DNA of 64,000 bases from Linnemannia schmuckeri (Eukaryota; Mortierellomycota; Mortierellomycetes; Mortierellales; Mortierellaceae), in assembly GCA_029449235.1 (NCBI GenBank), contig JANATG010000006.1:2170001-2234000 (forward strand), given 5' to 3'. The stretch's first letter is position 1. Every line of letters starts with the position of its first letter. This document shows positions 12,305 to 24,562 of the stretch, one piece after another. Made by a program: the position numbers and the translations under genes. The notes beneath the pieces were generated by a model. The model had not been told where the DNA came from. It saw only the letters and a list, made by a program, of their open reading frames with translations, and ran no database searches.

Positions 12305-14141
12305 ATGGAGGCTCCTGCAGAGTAAGAACAACCACTACACTTAGTATGCAAAAAAGGCCTTTTTGCACACTGTCGTTCCCACGCGCCACAAGAGAAAAAA
12401 ACACAAAACACAAACAACAATAATAGCTGCTAAGCGACCTTGACTAATCTCCATTTGTTTATTCTTGCCCTGCCGTCTTAGTGCTAACCCAATCGATAAG
12501 AACAAGGGTCATCCATTGATGATTCCCGAGATCCTGACTCTTGTTGGTTCATACCTTCCACTCTTTGAGCGTCGTTTTGAGGCGGGACGATATCGCTTTG
12601 TGGACATCTGGGATCCAAAGCCCCTTCTCCGTGCAGGCGCAGTCTGCACTACCTGGCATAATATCCTCACTCCCGTCTTGTGGCGGACATATGACCACGC
12701 TATCATGGACAGGGTCCCGATGGAAGTCTTGGCTCGTTATATCAAGTTTGTCCGCCTCCTCTCCCTACTTGACAAAAAGCACAAAAAACACGCGGCCCTG
12801 TGGGATGTCCTCATAAAGCACAATCACATCAACCGTCTCGAGATCCACGACGCCGTCTTCCCAGTTAAGCGACTCATTGGTTCCAAAACTCACACCTTGG
12901 CGGGGCTCACGCTCTCCGGTAATTGCACAAGGATGCATCCCTTCCTCCTCATCTTTGTCGAACGCCAAGTACACCTCAAGTCGTTGGAGCTCACCCGCTT
13001 CAAGTTCACCGCGTCAGACTGGAAGAGGATTGTTACCAACAAGCCTCACCTTCGCAAGCTCATCATCTCCCAGCAGTGCGAGTTTCTCGACCATAAAAGC
13101 GAAGAGCACGAGAACGAGTGTGAGAGCAAAGACAAGAACAAGGAGGTCAAGGTCGAGACAGAAGACAGGAAGCCAGAGGAGTCTACAGCGATGGAGGTGG
13201 ACGCTACTCCGGCAACAGCTGGTATGACAACCGTCAACAACGCAACAGGCAGCAGCACTACGGCCAATAACGATGAGTCCAAGAAGCGCAAGAGTGACGA
13301 CGATGGAGCAGGCAACGGTGGTCGTAACAAGAGACGCAGACGGTCAGCACTTGTGAACGTCAAGCTGCCTGACGCCAAGAACATTGGTATCCTCCCGATC
13401 ACACACCTTGTCTTGCGTGACAACCGCTTGTTGCTCCCCTTTCAGAAGGCAATCCTCGAGGCCTGCCCACACCTGGAACAGTTGGAAATTTGCTACTCTC
13501 AGAAAGCGGATGGTGGCAAGGTTGCCACACTGGTTCGAGAGAACTGTCATAAGCTCCGTCGACTTTCTCTGCGTAGCACCCGGCAGCCCTGGTCCCTTGC
13601 GATGATTGAGGGTGCTCCGCAATCGGTGAAAGATCTTGTCCTTCACACTGGCCAGTTGGACCTCCAGATGGCGGCCGCGATCAAGGACAGGAAAGACAGT
13701 TTGACGAGACTGGAACTCGATTTTGGTCAAGGAACTAAGGGCAAGCGTCGATTGGCCTGCATCCTTTCGATTCTCCGGGAATGCACTGAACTGCGGGAGT
13801 TTAAGTACCATAACCATGCTGACGACAAGGTCTTCAAGGAGATGATGTTCAAAAACACCTGGAATCTGCCCAACCTTCGAAAGTTGCACCTCCACGGAGT
13901 ATCTCCTCGAGCCAAGTATGGTGGCATTCCACAGGTCCCCTCTCCCGAGGGATGGAGACAGCAGTATGGAGGTCGAAAGGGCCATTGTTGTAGCGCTCGG
14001 TCGTTCGAAGAAGTCCGCAAGCAGGGCGAGACACTAAAGTCACCGCTGTTTGATGTCGCTCTACTTGAACATGTCAATGATCTGCTAAACCTCTCGGAAG
14101 TCGTTATTACGGAGGCCATCTACCGCAAGTTGCTGGATTAA
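12305..14141 (+). CDS. F-box/LRR-like protein with nuclear localisation signal, intact copy
   Basis: Two exons are proposed: a 17-nt coding exon (12305-12321, starting MEAPA) and 12482-14141, giving 558 residues. The long frame has no ATG of its own near its 5' edge, and the splice gives a natural start running into HPLMIPEILTLVGSYL. Residues of about 20-75 look like an F-box (IPEIL...LLRAGAVCTTWHNILTPVLWRTYD). Leucine-rich repeat-like segments follow (LKSLELTRFKF, LRKLIISQQ). An acidic, Lys-rich insert contains a bipartite-type basic signal (KKRKSD and NKRRRRS), then more repeats (LEQLEICYSQ, LRRLSLRST, LRKLHLHGVSP). F-box/LRR proteins usually pick substrates for SCF ubiquitin ligases; that role is an inference here. 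Relatives occur at 11.2, 57.4 and 62.5 kb, all broken, so this is the only open copy in the window. Confidence 0.78.
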
Positions 14142-15234
14142 AAATGCCTCTTCAAACCCGCGGTGGTGTTATTACAGATACCCACTCTTCGCCGCGCGAC
14201 TTTTCATCCGCCTTTTTGTTTATCGCCATTTTAACAGTGTCCCTCTGCACGACCTTAATTACTCACCCACCGCCTATTCCATCCATCAATCATTGTACAT
14301 AACGCGTCTGAACACTTCTTTTCACCAGCTGCTTTGAGCTATCCTACTTTTCTTTCAAATTTATTCTCTACTCTTCTTAACCCCTTTCTTTCTCCCTCTC
14401 CAAATTGTATATCATTAGCTTTTTGACTCCTGTCATGTCTTGCGAATAAAACAAAAAACGAAAAAAAGGATGCGATGCCCTTCAAAAATATTTGTTCGGT
14501 TGGTATTTGTCAAGTGCATATAACATGTCATAGAAAGTGACGCGTTTGAAGGCGTAATAAGATGTGGTGTTTGGTGGCAAAAGAAGAGTTGTATAGAGTC
14601 AAAAAATTGACATGATGATTTTGGTGGGGTAAGACTGGGGCAAAAAATCGAATCTGTCAAATCGTGTCAAATCGTGTCAGAGTGAGTACTTATGAATAAT
14701 GTGAACGTTGGAAGCGAGAAAAGGAATAAGTAGGAGATTGGAGTGTCGGTCAACCTAGTAAATCTCGCTTCGCGGTACAAGGAGGGAGGAGAGGAGGTTT
14801 AAGGAGAGCGGCGAGTGCGGGGATGGAAGGAGAGGAATGTGATAAGGAAAAAAAGTTTTTTATTTTATTCGAGAAATTCGTGGGAGGTAGGGAGGTTTGA
14901 AATTACATGGCAGAGGCAGAGCCATGGAAGCGACCAACCCATTCCATGTCAGATGTGTTTGAGTAGAAGACATGGGAAAAAAATAGGATAACGGAAACTA
15001 TATTTCTTGGAAAAAGTGTGTCATTTACTAATCCATGTTCGATCGGTATGAGGGACTAGTATTATGCTACTTGCGATAAATGTCTGCGCTAGTCTCGATC
15101 GGTCGAGAAATTCAACTGCCCAATGGTCGTGAGTAGTTAGGTAAGCAGACAAAGAAGATGATGATGGGGGATTTATTTCCTGTCAATTTGATTTTTATTA
15201 CGAGATGCAGCATGTAGGTAAGGGTGGTATACAA
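14142..15234. other. convergent intergenic region
   Basis: This stretch lies between the stops of two convergent genes (F-box/LRR-like on plus, kelch-kinase on minus). It should hold both 3' untranslated regions. A/T-rich sequence with AATAAA-like signals is present (for example GAATAAAAC near 14444). No coding sequence or RNA gene was recognised. Confidence 0.55.
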
Positions 15235-18200
15235 TTAAGAGGATGTTTTAAGAAAGTCCGAGTTCTATCATCAGCAGAAAAACAAAATAACGACCAAGCA
15301 CGAGTTAATGGCATGCATAAAACACACGCGTACATAGTAGTGGCAAACACAAGTGAAATAAGTAAAAACGTACCAATACTTGCGCCATGGTGGCACGACG
15401 GAGAGGGTCGGGGTGAAGGAGAATGCGGATCAACTGACGGGCTTGGCTGTTGGGTACCGCCTTTTCAAAGTGTGGGATTTCCAAATCTTGAGAATTGGCC
15501 CATCGGAGCCCGTTTGCTAGTGCTGGTGTCTCCGGTGATGGATGTGCCAAAAAGTAAAGCACTGTCTCGTTTGTGGCCGAGATTGGGATCAACGATCTTG
15601 TCGCGTACAGTTCCTGTAAAGGCGAAGAATAATTAAGGTTAGACACTAATGCCATACCTATAGAAAAAAAAATGCAAACAAGGCATGTTGCAAAAAGTCC
15701 AGAAAAACTTACATAGAGAAGGCATCCAAACGCCCAGAGATCCATGCTGTACCGCGCCGTGACATTAGCGGTGAGTTGTGTAGATCCACAAACCGGGACT
15801 CCAGTTGCCACCTCTGGCGAGCAGTACCTGACCGTGCCCACGCTCGTACATTCCTCGTCCGCAACCCTCGAAGCCTCCAGGTCGATCAACTTCCATTGTT
15901 GCCGTGTATCATCCCGATTCCGCATAATATTAGTCGGCTTTAAATCGCAGTACACAATCTTTTTGGAATGACACCACGTCAGGCACCGCAGAACTCCCTT
16001 CACAATATCCTTGATATAGCTCTCGTCCAGCGCGGGTCCTGTCCTGTAGAATCCAGCACCTTTCAGGTCAAGGTCCTTTTCCACCTCTTCCTGCGCATTC
16101 TCACGAAGAGCAACCTTCTTGGCCGCCTTGGCGTTCTGAAGCATTTCTGCAAGTGTCTCGTCCAACCTCTCGAGAACCGTGAGGCGGATCTTGGCCGGTG
16201 CATTCGGTTCATCCTGTTCAGAGAGCACCAATGTAGCGACATGCTTCAGCTCCACCACACATGGTCCACGCAACCTCCGTAGCGTCCTGCATTCCCTCTC
16301 CCAGGTCTCGCGCCGTCCAAATGACTTGATGACAATGGGCTGTTGGGTGTCCGTGTCGACCGCGTATAAAATATCGTTGTATCGGCCGTGAATAGGGTTA
16401 GGAGATTTGGAGACCTTGTACCGGGCTGGGAGATTTTGGATCAAGGTAATCATTGCAGGGTGGTCCAGAGTAGTGGCTCCAGTAGAGGTGTACGATGTCG
16501 AGACTGATGCTGGTCTATGAGGCTGAGGTGATGGAGTAGCAGTCGGTGTCTCAATCTCGTCATTCTCGTTAATGGTCTGCTCCAGAAGGCTATCCCGATG
16601 CAGACTGGCAGAGCTGCGCCACTGAGGAACGACAATGCTGCTCCTTGGGTCGAGGAATCCAGAAGATCTAGTGGATGCAGCCTCATCCTCCACTACAGGT
16701 TCAGGCTCAATCTCAAGTCCCGAACACATCAAACTCACTCTGTCCAAGGGACTGACAGAGTTGAACAGCGTGGTGGTGTCGCGAGGGCTGATGGATCCTT
16801 CCCGAGTGAGGTTAGGTGTTCCTGCCATGGCAATCGAGGTTGAATCCAACGCCGATCCCTTACGAGAAAGAATCGAAGGGGCACTACCGTCCCTGCGTAC
16901 GCTCCTATTTGCTGGGAAACTAGGTGTAAGGCTTCCTGTAGACTGTGCCATAGATCGATTTAATCCCGAGACACCTGAGCTTCGTGAAGGGATGTATCTC
17001 AAAGGAGGCGCTTGTCCAGTCTTCTCACGTTTGTCGAAGGATAGCGAGGAAGCAAAAGTCCACCGATCGGCGTCCTCCTCGTCGTTCTCTGCCAGATGAG
17101 CTGGGTAGTATGGGTCCGAACCAATCGAGCCGACTCTGGCGCCTGAGCGTTGTGATGCTTGATCAATGTCCCGCAAAGATGTCCGCTGGCTGTAGGGCGG
17201 TTGTTGTTGAGTAGACTGCAGCTCTAAGGATCGATTTGAGCTGGCCTGGTTCAAAATATCCTCTTCCGTCTCCAAAGTGACTGTAGGGATTGGCAGTACT
17301 GGTGTGGCCAAGGGCCGCATCGGAATCCCCTGGGCTGGTGGAGGGATGGATCGGCGAGCAGTTGTATTGGGCCAACCTCCAAGTGACGATCCTGAGTCCC
17401 GTCCTGCATGATGATGATAGTAGCTGGGTTTGTCGTCCAAACTCAGATCCCCAGCCAAATGCTGCTCAGCGTCTGAAATGTAACTGACATTATCCTGTGA
17501 ATGTTTTGCTACTTCCCGATCCTTCCTGGATGTTCTCCTCTTCATAACAAGGAACCCGACAAACGCCGCAATGAACGCCAGACTGCCACAAACAATGCCT
17601 ATGGTCATTGGCATATTGTTTTTTTTGGGATCATCACTGGGTTGGTTGGGGCCATTGCCAGGGCTGTAAGGATTGGCCGATCCAGTGGTGCCCTCCCTAG
17701 ACGAAGTCCATTTCCAGGCCACAGTATCAAGAATATAGATGTTAACGTCGTTGCCCATGGGTGCGCCGAAGCCTCCCCAGACCAGCATGTTTGTCCCATT
17801 CAGCAAGGCGGAATGTCCCGTTCTTGGTCCGGGTCCTACTTTTTTGTCTATTGTCATTCTGTTCCACACCCAGGGCGTAACTGAGGCATCCATGACCCAT
17901 ACGTCGTCGTCTTGCGGCTGGTCTGCTCCACCCCCTATATAAAAGATCACACGGAAGACGAGTGGTCATGGTCAGTGCCAAAGTTATTTTTTTGACGCTC
18001 GCTCGCCTGAGTGTTTGTGTGTCTGAGTTTGTATAAATGTCCCTTCGATTGTTTGTTTAGTTGTTCATGTCCTACTTGTGCAACGCTAGAATTAGGGAGA
18101 GAGAGTGGTTCGAAAAAAGAAAGAAATAAAAATGCATGCGAGCAGCACCATGAGAAGTAAGGAAAGAAGTAGGGAGGTGTTAGAAGGGAGTGTCGGGATA

Positions 18201-19512
18201 TATGTGCATTGCATCTTACCGTAAACCACCATGGTATTGTTCAGGCACACAGCAGTATGGCCTTTTCTTGCAGAAGGAACGCTGCCTCCAACCCCTGGGT
18301 CGACGACACGTTGGACATCCCAAACTTCCCTGTCGAGGTCGAAGGTGTATACATTACTGAGGGCACTTGTGGTGCCGTCAGTCCCTCCAAAGAAGACCAA
18401 TGTGTTAAGTCCAGACAGCTTGCACACGGAGTGGTACATCAATGAGGGCCCGTTGGCGAGCTGTGAATACTCGAATGTGCTGTCGTCCTATCAGTTGTTG
18501 CATTGTTGCACCAGCAAAAGAGTAAGTTATCTGAACGATCAATCGTCACTTTGAAGGGCGAGTGAGTGCTATCAATCGAGCCTTTACCATCTTTGTAAAG
18601 TCGCTAAAAACCCCTGACGAGGCATAACCGTTGGAGGCTGGTGCTCCGCCATGGATATAGACACGATTATTCGAAATACCGACCGCTGCGCCCAGTCGTG
18701 TCGAAGGCGTAAAAGCAGGATTTGCTATTAGAGAGACAGTGAAAGGGAGGGGTGATACATGAAACGAGGGAATGGAATATGAAAAAAGGCAGTGTCAGAG
18801 GTGTTGTGGTTGTTGTGGTTATTGAGAACAATGAAGTACTTTCATTGAGATAGATTGGAAGAGGGCGCGAGAAGAAGAGAGAGATGGGATATGTGCAGAT
18901 CGCTCAATTGTTATTTGTCGATGTCGAATGAATGCAATTTGTAGAGGACAATAAGAGAACAATTGATGAGATCGACTGGGTACTGTTTGTGGATATATTA
19001 CGTGAAGTAGGAATGGACCAGGTCCAGAAGGTGGTGTCGAGGACAAGGAGTTCTTCGGAAGTAGAGGAGGCAGGGGACTGAGTGGTTGAGTTACTGACAA
19101 AGGCCATCATCTTGCCCTGAGACGTGGTGGGGAAGGAAGCGAGAAACTTTTGTGGGGAGGGCGCATTGGTGCTCATGGCGTTGGTCGTTGGTGATTGGAA
19201 CTGAGTCTGCGGTCGAGACCACTGTCGGAGGGTGGTGCTCCAGACCCAGAGATCGTTTGATCCAGGGACAAGAGCACCGTACGGGTTGGTGGTCGGGTCT
19301 GTTGTGCCACCAAAGACGACCATTGAGGTGTCGATAATGGCTGCTCCATGAAAGGCCCGCCAGGGTGGATTGGTATCTGCGAGAGGGGTGATCGCCCCCG
19401 AGACTGAAGGGACAGTTGTCAGGGTCGAGAAAAGTGAGAAGAGCAGCACGACCACAGCAGGTGCTTTGCTATGGTCCAGAAGCCGGTGCGAGGGGAGGGT
19501 GTCCCTCGGCAT
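15235..19512 (-). CDS. Kelch-repeat ectodomain, transmembrane, protein kinase (predicted receptor kinase)
   Basis: Six exons (19512-19002, 18724-18588, 18487-18220, 17934-15713, 15613-15374, 15264-15235) join in frame to 1,135 residues. A signal peptide (AVVVLLFSLFSTLTTV, cleavage likely after PSVSG) leads into about five kelch-type blades: MVVFGGTT, VYIHGGAP, LVFFGGTDG, MVVYGGGADQ and MLVWGGFGAP. A membrane segment (IGIVCGSLAFIAAFVGFLV, about 415-435) is followed by the stop-transfer KRRTSRK. A Ser/Pro-rich cytoplasmic linker of about 370 residues precedes a kinase domain (about 812-1135): VIK lysine, ERE helix C, catalytic loop IVYCDLKPTNIM, KLIDLEASR in place of DFG, YCSPE, and SMDLWAFGCLLY. 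The catalytic Lys and Asp residues and the loop Asn are present, but HRD is YCD and DFG is DLE, and the glycine loop is poor. Ligand and substrate are unknown. The 30-nt last exon (NSDFLKTSS) fits a kinase C-terminus but is short. Confidence 0.85.
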
Positions 19513-20734
19513 GGCTGTTGGCTGTGTGAGTGAGAGCGTGTGTGTCGAATCGGACGAAAACTGGGGTGAAGATGAAAGAGATGGATTAAGAAGGATGGAA
19601 GGAGATGAAAAAAGAAAGGAGGTGATGGCCTTTAAGGATCGGATGAGACAGATGGAATGAGGTGCGAATAAAAAGAGGAAAGAGAAAAGAGAGAGAGCGT
19701 GTAGAAGGTGGAAAAAAAGGAGGGGAAGGAGAGAATAAGCGAGCGAGAGCAGGGAAGGATATGGGACAAAGAAGGGTACAAGAGAGAGTGAGAGTGAAGC
19801 AGGGAAAGGAGGAAAAGGAGGAAAAGGAAAAGGAAAACGAAAGAGGTAGAGAAAGAGAGAGAGACAGAGAGACACTGGAATGAATTCAATGGAAGGGATC
19901 TCTGGATGGGGTTCTGGCTGGGTTCCGTGCCGGTCGTCTTGTCAGGCTATTAATAAAAAAAAAGATGAATCAAACCCTTGGGCAACAAGCAACAAACGGA
20001 CAGCAACGAGCAACAGTAACAAAAAAAAATACACAACGTCGAAGATAACATTGACAACCATCAACATGCCTTCTCCCCTCTTCCTCCTCCTTTCTGTGTC
20101 CTCATCGTTCCCTGGACCCTCAGTTTGCAATTGAGTAGCCAACTTCAATGAGCGTTCATCGATGCTTTGGTAGTATCCTGACGAGTACAACGACATAGGT
20201 ACGCGCCCACTGCCGGGGTGTTTTTTTTAATTCAGAGGGGGGGTTGCCGATGGAACCACCTTGCATCCTCTTTCCCCTTCGCCTGTACGATATGTGTGTT
20301 TCAATGGGCAGGGATACAGGGACACATACTACTTCATGGTCAAAGTGAGAAAAAAACAAAAAAAAAAGAGAAGGCTCTCACCATGATTGAACTTTGTTCT
20401 CGAATGGATTGTTATTGTCCATAGACACAACATGTTCACTCTCATACTACAGAATAGTGCAAGAAATGAAATATCTGTCCCAATTTCGATCTCTCAACTT
20501 GACTGACTGACACCTCGGAACAATCGGAAAGAACAAATGCAACATAAACATGTCAGGAATGCAAGCAATTAATGACTTTATATGTGAAAAGGGAAACAAC
20601 ATGAACAACAAAATCAATGAGTGGGTGAAGTGAACGAATATGAAGTAGATTTAAAAAAACATATGATATGAAGGACTTGGTCAATTAAAAGTACAACGGG
20701 AGGCGGATAAAAAAAGGGTACATAGGTGGAAACC
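19513..20734. other. intergenic region upstream of the kelch-kinase gene
   Basis: No gene is supported. From about 19560 to 19880 the plus strand is a long purine-rich (GA) tract, so the minus strand of the kelch-kinase 5' leader is CT-rich. Long frames here are low-complexity. The right part is A/T-rich and should contain the 3' end of the eIF2B-beta transcript. Confidence 0.55.
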
Positions 20735-22345
20735 TTATGCCAATGGGTCAAAGGTGTGATCGTTAGGGTCGTAATTCTCCACACTAGCGCGCAAACAAAA
20801 CGAAATATAAAAAAAAAATTAAGAATTAGTATTCGTTTGTTAAAACGAGCTAGAAGGGGGAGGCACGCGTGCCAATCCGGTCACTCAAAAATTAGTATCG
20901 TCCACTTTAGCATTGCCACATAAAATTGTATACTTACATGAGACGGTAGAGGTAAGACGGAGGATGACCGCCCTGGTTAGTGATAAACAGGTTGACAAAT
21001 TCGGGCGAAACATAGTCGTAGTACGGGTTTGTAACTATCACCTTCTCCATCAGGTCGCCCTCCTCGAATCCGAGAACTGCATCGGGATTCATTACGACAT
21101 TGAAGCTGTCCTCGTCGTGGGGGTACAATGGTGACAGCTTGTATAATCCTGTGCACACCACAACTGGAATCGAATGATGTTTGGCTGCTGCTGCCATCAT
21201 ATGTGTACCAGAGATGGCGACAAGACCTCCGTTTGCCAACACTATGCAAAAAACGCAACAGAAAAATAATATCAATTAAGAGCAAGCAGGGGTTGGATAT
21301 GAGTAAGAGCAAGATGACTAATGTTTTTTTTTTTTGGTCACCCCTTCCTTTGCAATGTCAGACAAAAGCAATGACCAAGACTCTGACACTAACCTGCATG
21401 GGTTCCGAGGATCACCTTGTTGACGCGCGACATGACCGCGAACACAGCCGAGTCTGGAATCATTGTGGCCTCAATTCCTGCCTTTGAGAGCTCTAATGCC
21501 ATCTGCTGTCCGAGATATCTATGTGAGTGTTCGGAAACGAATGGATAAGCAGGGTTAGACTGATGCGTGAAAACATTACTGTCCATATGCCGCACTACTT
21601 TCTCAGACTGTTGTTGTATTTTCTGCTTACGAAGGAGCGGTCTCAGCGACCAAGACATGGAACTTGCGCTTGCTAGATGCCATCTTCAAGAACTCTTCGA
21701 CAGTCCTTGACCGACCAATAGTCATAATGATCTCGCTGTGGCACACAATCGCAGTACAAAAGACATTAAAAACAGTTAGTGTCGACTGACAGCGTGAGTC
21801 ACGCAAAAGAGACGACAAAAGATCAAGCACTGTTCAATCAAGTCATACTTAGAATGGATATGATTGGTAGCCTGATTCTTGATGTTCTCGTAGATGGTGT
21901 CCAATTCGATGCGGATGTCCCGCACTTCCTGAATAATGTCGCTTCGAAGGTTGCTGGAGGCGTGGGTGAACTCCTTGTCATCCGAGCCCGTCTCGCTCAG
22001 GAGGTTGTACATGGATGAAGATGTTGTCAAGGGTACTGATTGGAATTCAGAGTTGTCGTCCGACTTTGAGCTCGCCTCAGCATCCCGGAATTCCTCTCGA
22101 ATGACATGCAGCACACGACGGACAATGTTTCCGATAGCGAGCTCTGTGGGGTTGGCCTCGATCAGCCTCTGGCCGACGGATCGAACGAGGTTCAGTAAAT
22201 CATTGGCCTTGGACCAGTTGTTCTTGGAGATAACAACGATCAGCAGCTTCAGAGTGGCCTGAGCGACTGCTGAGGAGCCAACTAGCTGGCGGCGCTTGAG
22301 CTTTGCCACCAAAATGTCAACCAAGTCGTTGGTTCCCTTGCTCAT
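20735..22345 (-). CDS. GCD7: Translation initiation factor eIF2B subunit beta
   Basis: Five exons (22345-21849, 21735-21631, 21518-21394, 21241-20938, 20783-20735) join to 359 residues, close to human EIF2B2 (351). eIF2B is the guanine nucleotide exchange factor for eIF2; the beta subunit belongs to the alpha/beta/delta regulatory core that senses phosphorylated eIF2. Family landmarks are IGNIVRRVLHVIREEFRDAE, NHIHSNEIIMTIGRSRTVEEF split by an intron, KRKFHVLVAETAPS, FAVMSRVNKVILGTHA, AAKHHSIPVVVCTGLYKLSP, DYVSPEFVNLFITNQGG and PSYLYRLI. The last exon gives VENYDPNDHTFDPLA. The gene is divergent from the CAF1 gene across 557 bp. Confidence 0.95.
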
Positions 22346-22902
22346 TGTTTAGTCGAATGTGTACGGTGGATATTCAAAGGGGAAGAAAATGAGTTCGAGA
22401 ATGCGAGTGCGAGTAGATATGCTGAATGTACAATCCAATGGTTGATCCTGATGTCGAGAGTCGAGAGTCGAGTAGCGATGGGAGTGCTGCTGGGAAGGAT
22501 TGGTGACTGATTCAAGTTGATCAGCGAGTGAGGAGCGAGTGACAACAAAAGGGTAAAAGAGGAAGATTTTCCTCTTGATCAAGATTCCCACTTACGGGGT
22601 GTTGGACTGGATCGTGTTCCCTACCTTTTATTTCAGTGTGCAAGAGAGACGAATGCCATCAGCATCCTTCCTTTTCATCACTCCTCCTGCCTCGACATCA
22701 ACTTACCTCTCTTTACATTTTACAAACAGGTAGAACTCGTCTGGACATTCTTGCATTCCTAAAACCACTCCGTCTTACCCGTCCTTCAAACGATGTCTGC
22801 GATGGATGCCTGTAGGCGCAAAACAAGCTTTCTTACTGACATCTGTCAAGTAGTACTCTCTCGCTTCCCCTCTCTCTCTCATTCATACATTCCTCAATAG
22901 CC
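22346..22902. promoter_or_regulatory. Bidirectional promoter region, eIF2B-beta and CAF1
   Basis: This 557-bp gap separates two start codons on opposite strands. It contains pyrimidine-rich stretches near the CAF1 start and A/G-rich sequence near the eIF2B-beta start. No TATA box can be named with confidence. Both flanking genes serve translation or mRNA turnover, so shared control is possible but only an inference. Confidence 0.5.
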
Positions 22903-24436
22903 ATGCCCAGCCCCGAACGTTCTATTATCCGCGAGGTCTGGGCAGAGAACCTGGATCAAGAGATGACGCTTTTGCGGGAACTGGTCGACCACTATCCGTA
23001 TCTTGCGATGGTATGCCCTGACATATGACCCGAGGCGCATTGAGCTTTCAGGCCATGGAGGTGACAAAATAAAGAACAAGACGGCAGCAACTCAACCCAG
23101 AAAACTGACCGATTTCATGTCCATCAACGCTCATCGTTCGACAGGACACAGAGTTCCCAGGCGTAGTCGCGCGACCCATCGGTATGGCATTTCACTCTTC
23201 CCTTTCTCGAAACACGCGGCGCCTCAGACGATGTGGAGTCTATTGCCCAAAAGGTTAATAATTGACTGTTGTTTTGTTACATATAGGCAACTTTCGGACG
23301 TCAGCCGATTATCACTACCAGACACTTCGATGCAACGTGGATCTACTCAAGATGATTCAGCTTGGCGTAACCTTTGCGGACGAAAATGGCAATGTGCCTA
23401 AGGACGCATGCACATGGCAGTTCAACTTCAAATTTAATCTCAAGTAAGGATTCCGTGGGCGAAAGGATCTTTTCAACGCATGTAGATTTGATACAGAATA
23501 CTGACTTGGTTACTTTCTTCTCTTCTACTCCAACTAGCGATGACATGTATGCCCAGGATTCCATTGACCTTTTGATCAAGTCTGGCATCAACTTTCAAAA
23601 ACACGAGGACTTTGGCATTGACATCCACCGGTTTGGAGAGCTTCTGATCAGCTCTGGATTTGTCTTGCTGGACGACGTCAAGTGGATCTCATTTCATAGG
23701 TGAACAAAATTATTAAGCAATGAGAGCTGAATCGAAGATGTGGAAGGATGCTTGAATTAGACATTGACCTTTCTTGCCATGTGACTTTATAGTGGATATG
23801 ACTTTGGTTATCTTCTGAAGGTTTTGACTTGCAGCCCATTGCCTGGAGAGGAGCACGATTTCTTTGAGTTATTAAGGACATATTTTCCTTGCATCTACGA
23901 CATCAAGTACTTGATGAAGAGTTGCAAGAACCTGAAGGGTGGCTTGCAGGATCTCGCCAACGATCTGCAGGTAAGCACCCAACCTTCACCTACCAAACTT
24001 GCTTCGATTGGTTTCGCTTAAATCTACTGGCAACTAAATCTTTCTACTCTGTGTCTTATTTAGGTTGTACGGATCGGCGCACAGCATCAAGCAGGAAGCG
24101 ACAGTCTTTTGACCTGTTCAGCGTTTTTCAAGATGAGACAAATCTTTTTTGACGATACCATCGACGACAGCAAGTACCTGTAAGTGACAGTTGTGTCGAA
24201 TTGTTAATGATGGTAGCGAGAAGGATGTACGTCTACTTCATGAGCCTAATTTCAGGGTGTTGCTACTTTCTATTAATAGTGGATACCTGTATGGACTCGG
24301 ATCGGCAGTGGGATCGACGGCAGCTCAACCTCCCAATTCTATCGCTGCATTCAACTCTGCGGCGGGAAGCGATAGCCCGCTTATTACCAACGCGTCAGCA
24401 GGTCTAGTAAATGGCAAGCTAAACAGCTTTCAGTAG
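22903..24436 (+). CDS. POP2: CCR4-NOT deadenylase subunit CAF1/POP2
   Basis: Seven exons (22903-23010, 23145-23181, 23287-23443, 23538-23699, 23793-23970, 24064-24179, 24280-24436) join to 304 residues. CAF1/POP2 is a DEDD-family 3'-5' exoribonuclease that shortens poly(A) tails within CCR4-NOT. The start MPSPERSIIREVWAENL matches the family. The catalytic DxE lies at the exon 1-2 junction (AMDTEFPGVVARP). Further landmarks are DYHYQTLRCNVDLLKMIQ, WQFNFKFNL, the ISFHSGYDFGYLLK motif with the third acidic residue, YDIKYLMKSCKNLKGGLQ, and HQAGSDSLLT with the fourth. After GYLYGLGSAVGS the C-terminus is a short Ser/Ala/Asn-rich tail, as in other fungi. Confidence 0.95.
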
Positions 24437-24499
24437 CCAGCAATAAACGGCAACTAAAGTGAAGGATAGGATAGCTCCGCGACTTGCCTAAAAAAGGCT

Positions 24500-24562
24500 G
24501 GGGGACAATGGGCGCCATAATTACGTCACCGAAGCGACTCATCATAGTATCTACTGTCCCCC
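24500..24562 (-). repeat. Short inverted repeat just 3' of the Fanzor pseudogene
   Basis: GGGGGACA at 24500-24507 and TGTCCCCC at 24555-24562 form an 8-bp perfect stem, extendable with mismatches, around a loop of about 47 nt. On the minus strand it begins about 50 nt downstream of the Fanzor stop. Guide RNAs of TnpB and Fanzor systems usually overlap or follow the 3' end of the nuclease gene, so this could be a remnant of such an RNA or of the element end. It could equally be a terminator-like or chance hairpin. Confidence 0.45.

Noticed and set aside
19638..19875. N-terminal extension of the kelch-kinase frame upstream of 19512
   Set aside because: The upstream part is a CT-rich leader translated as Ser/Leu/Phe runs; the ATG at 19512 is followed by a good signal peptide and fits better.
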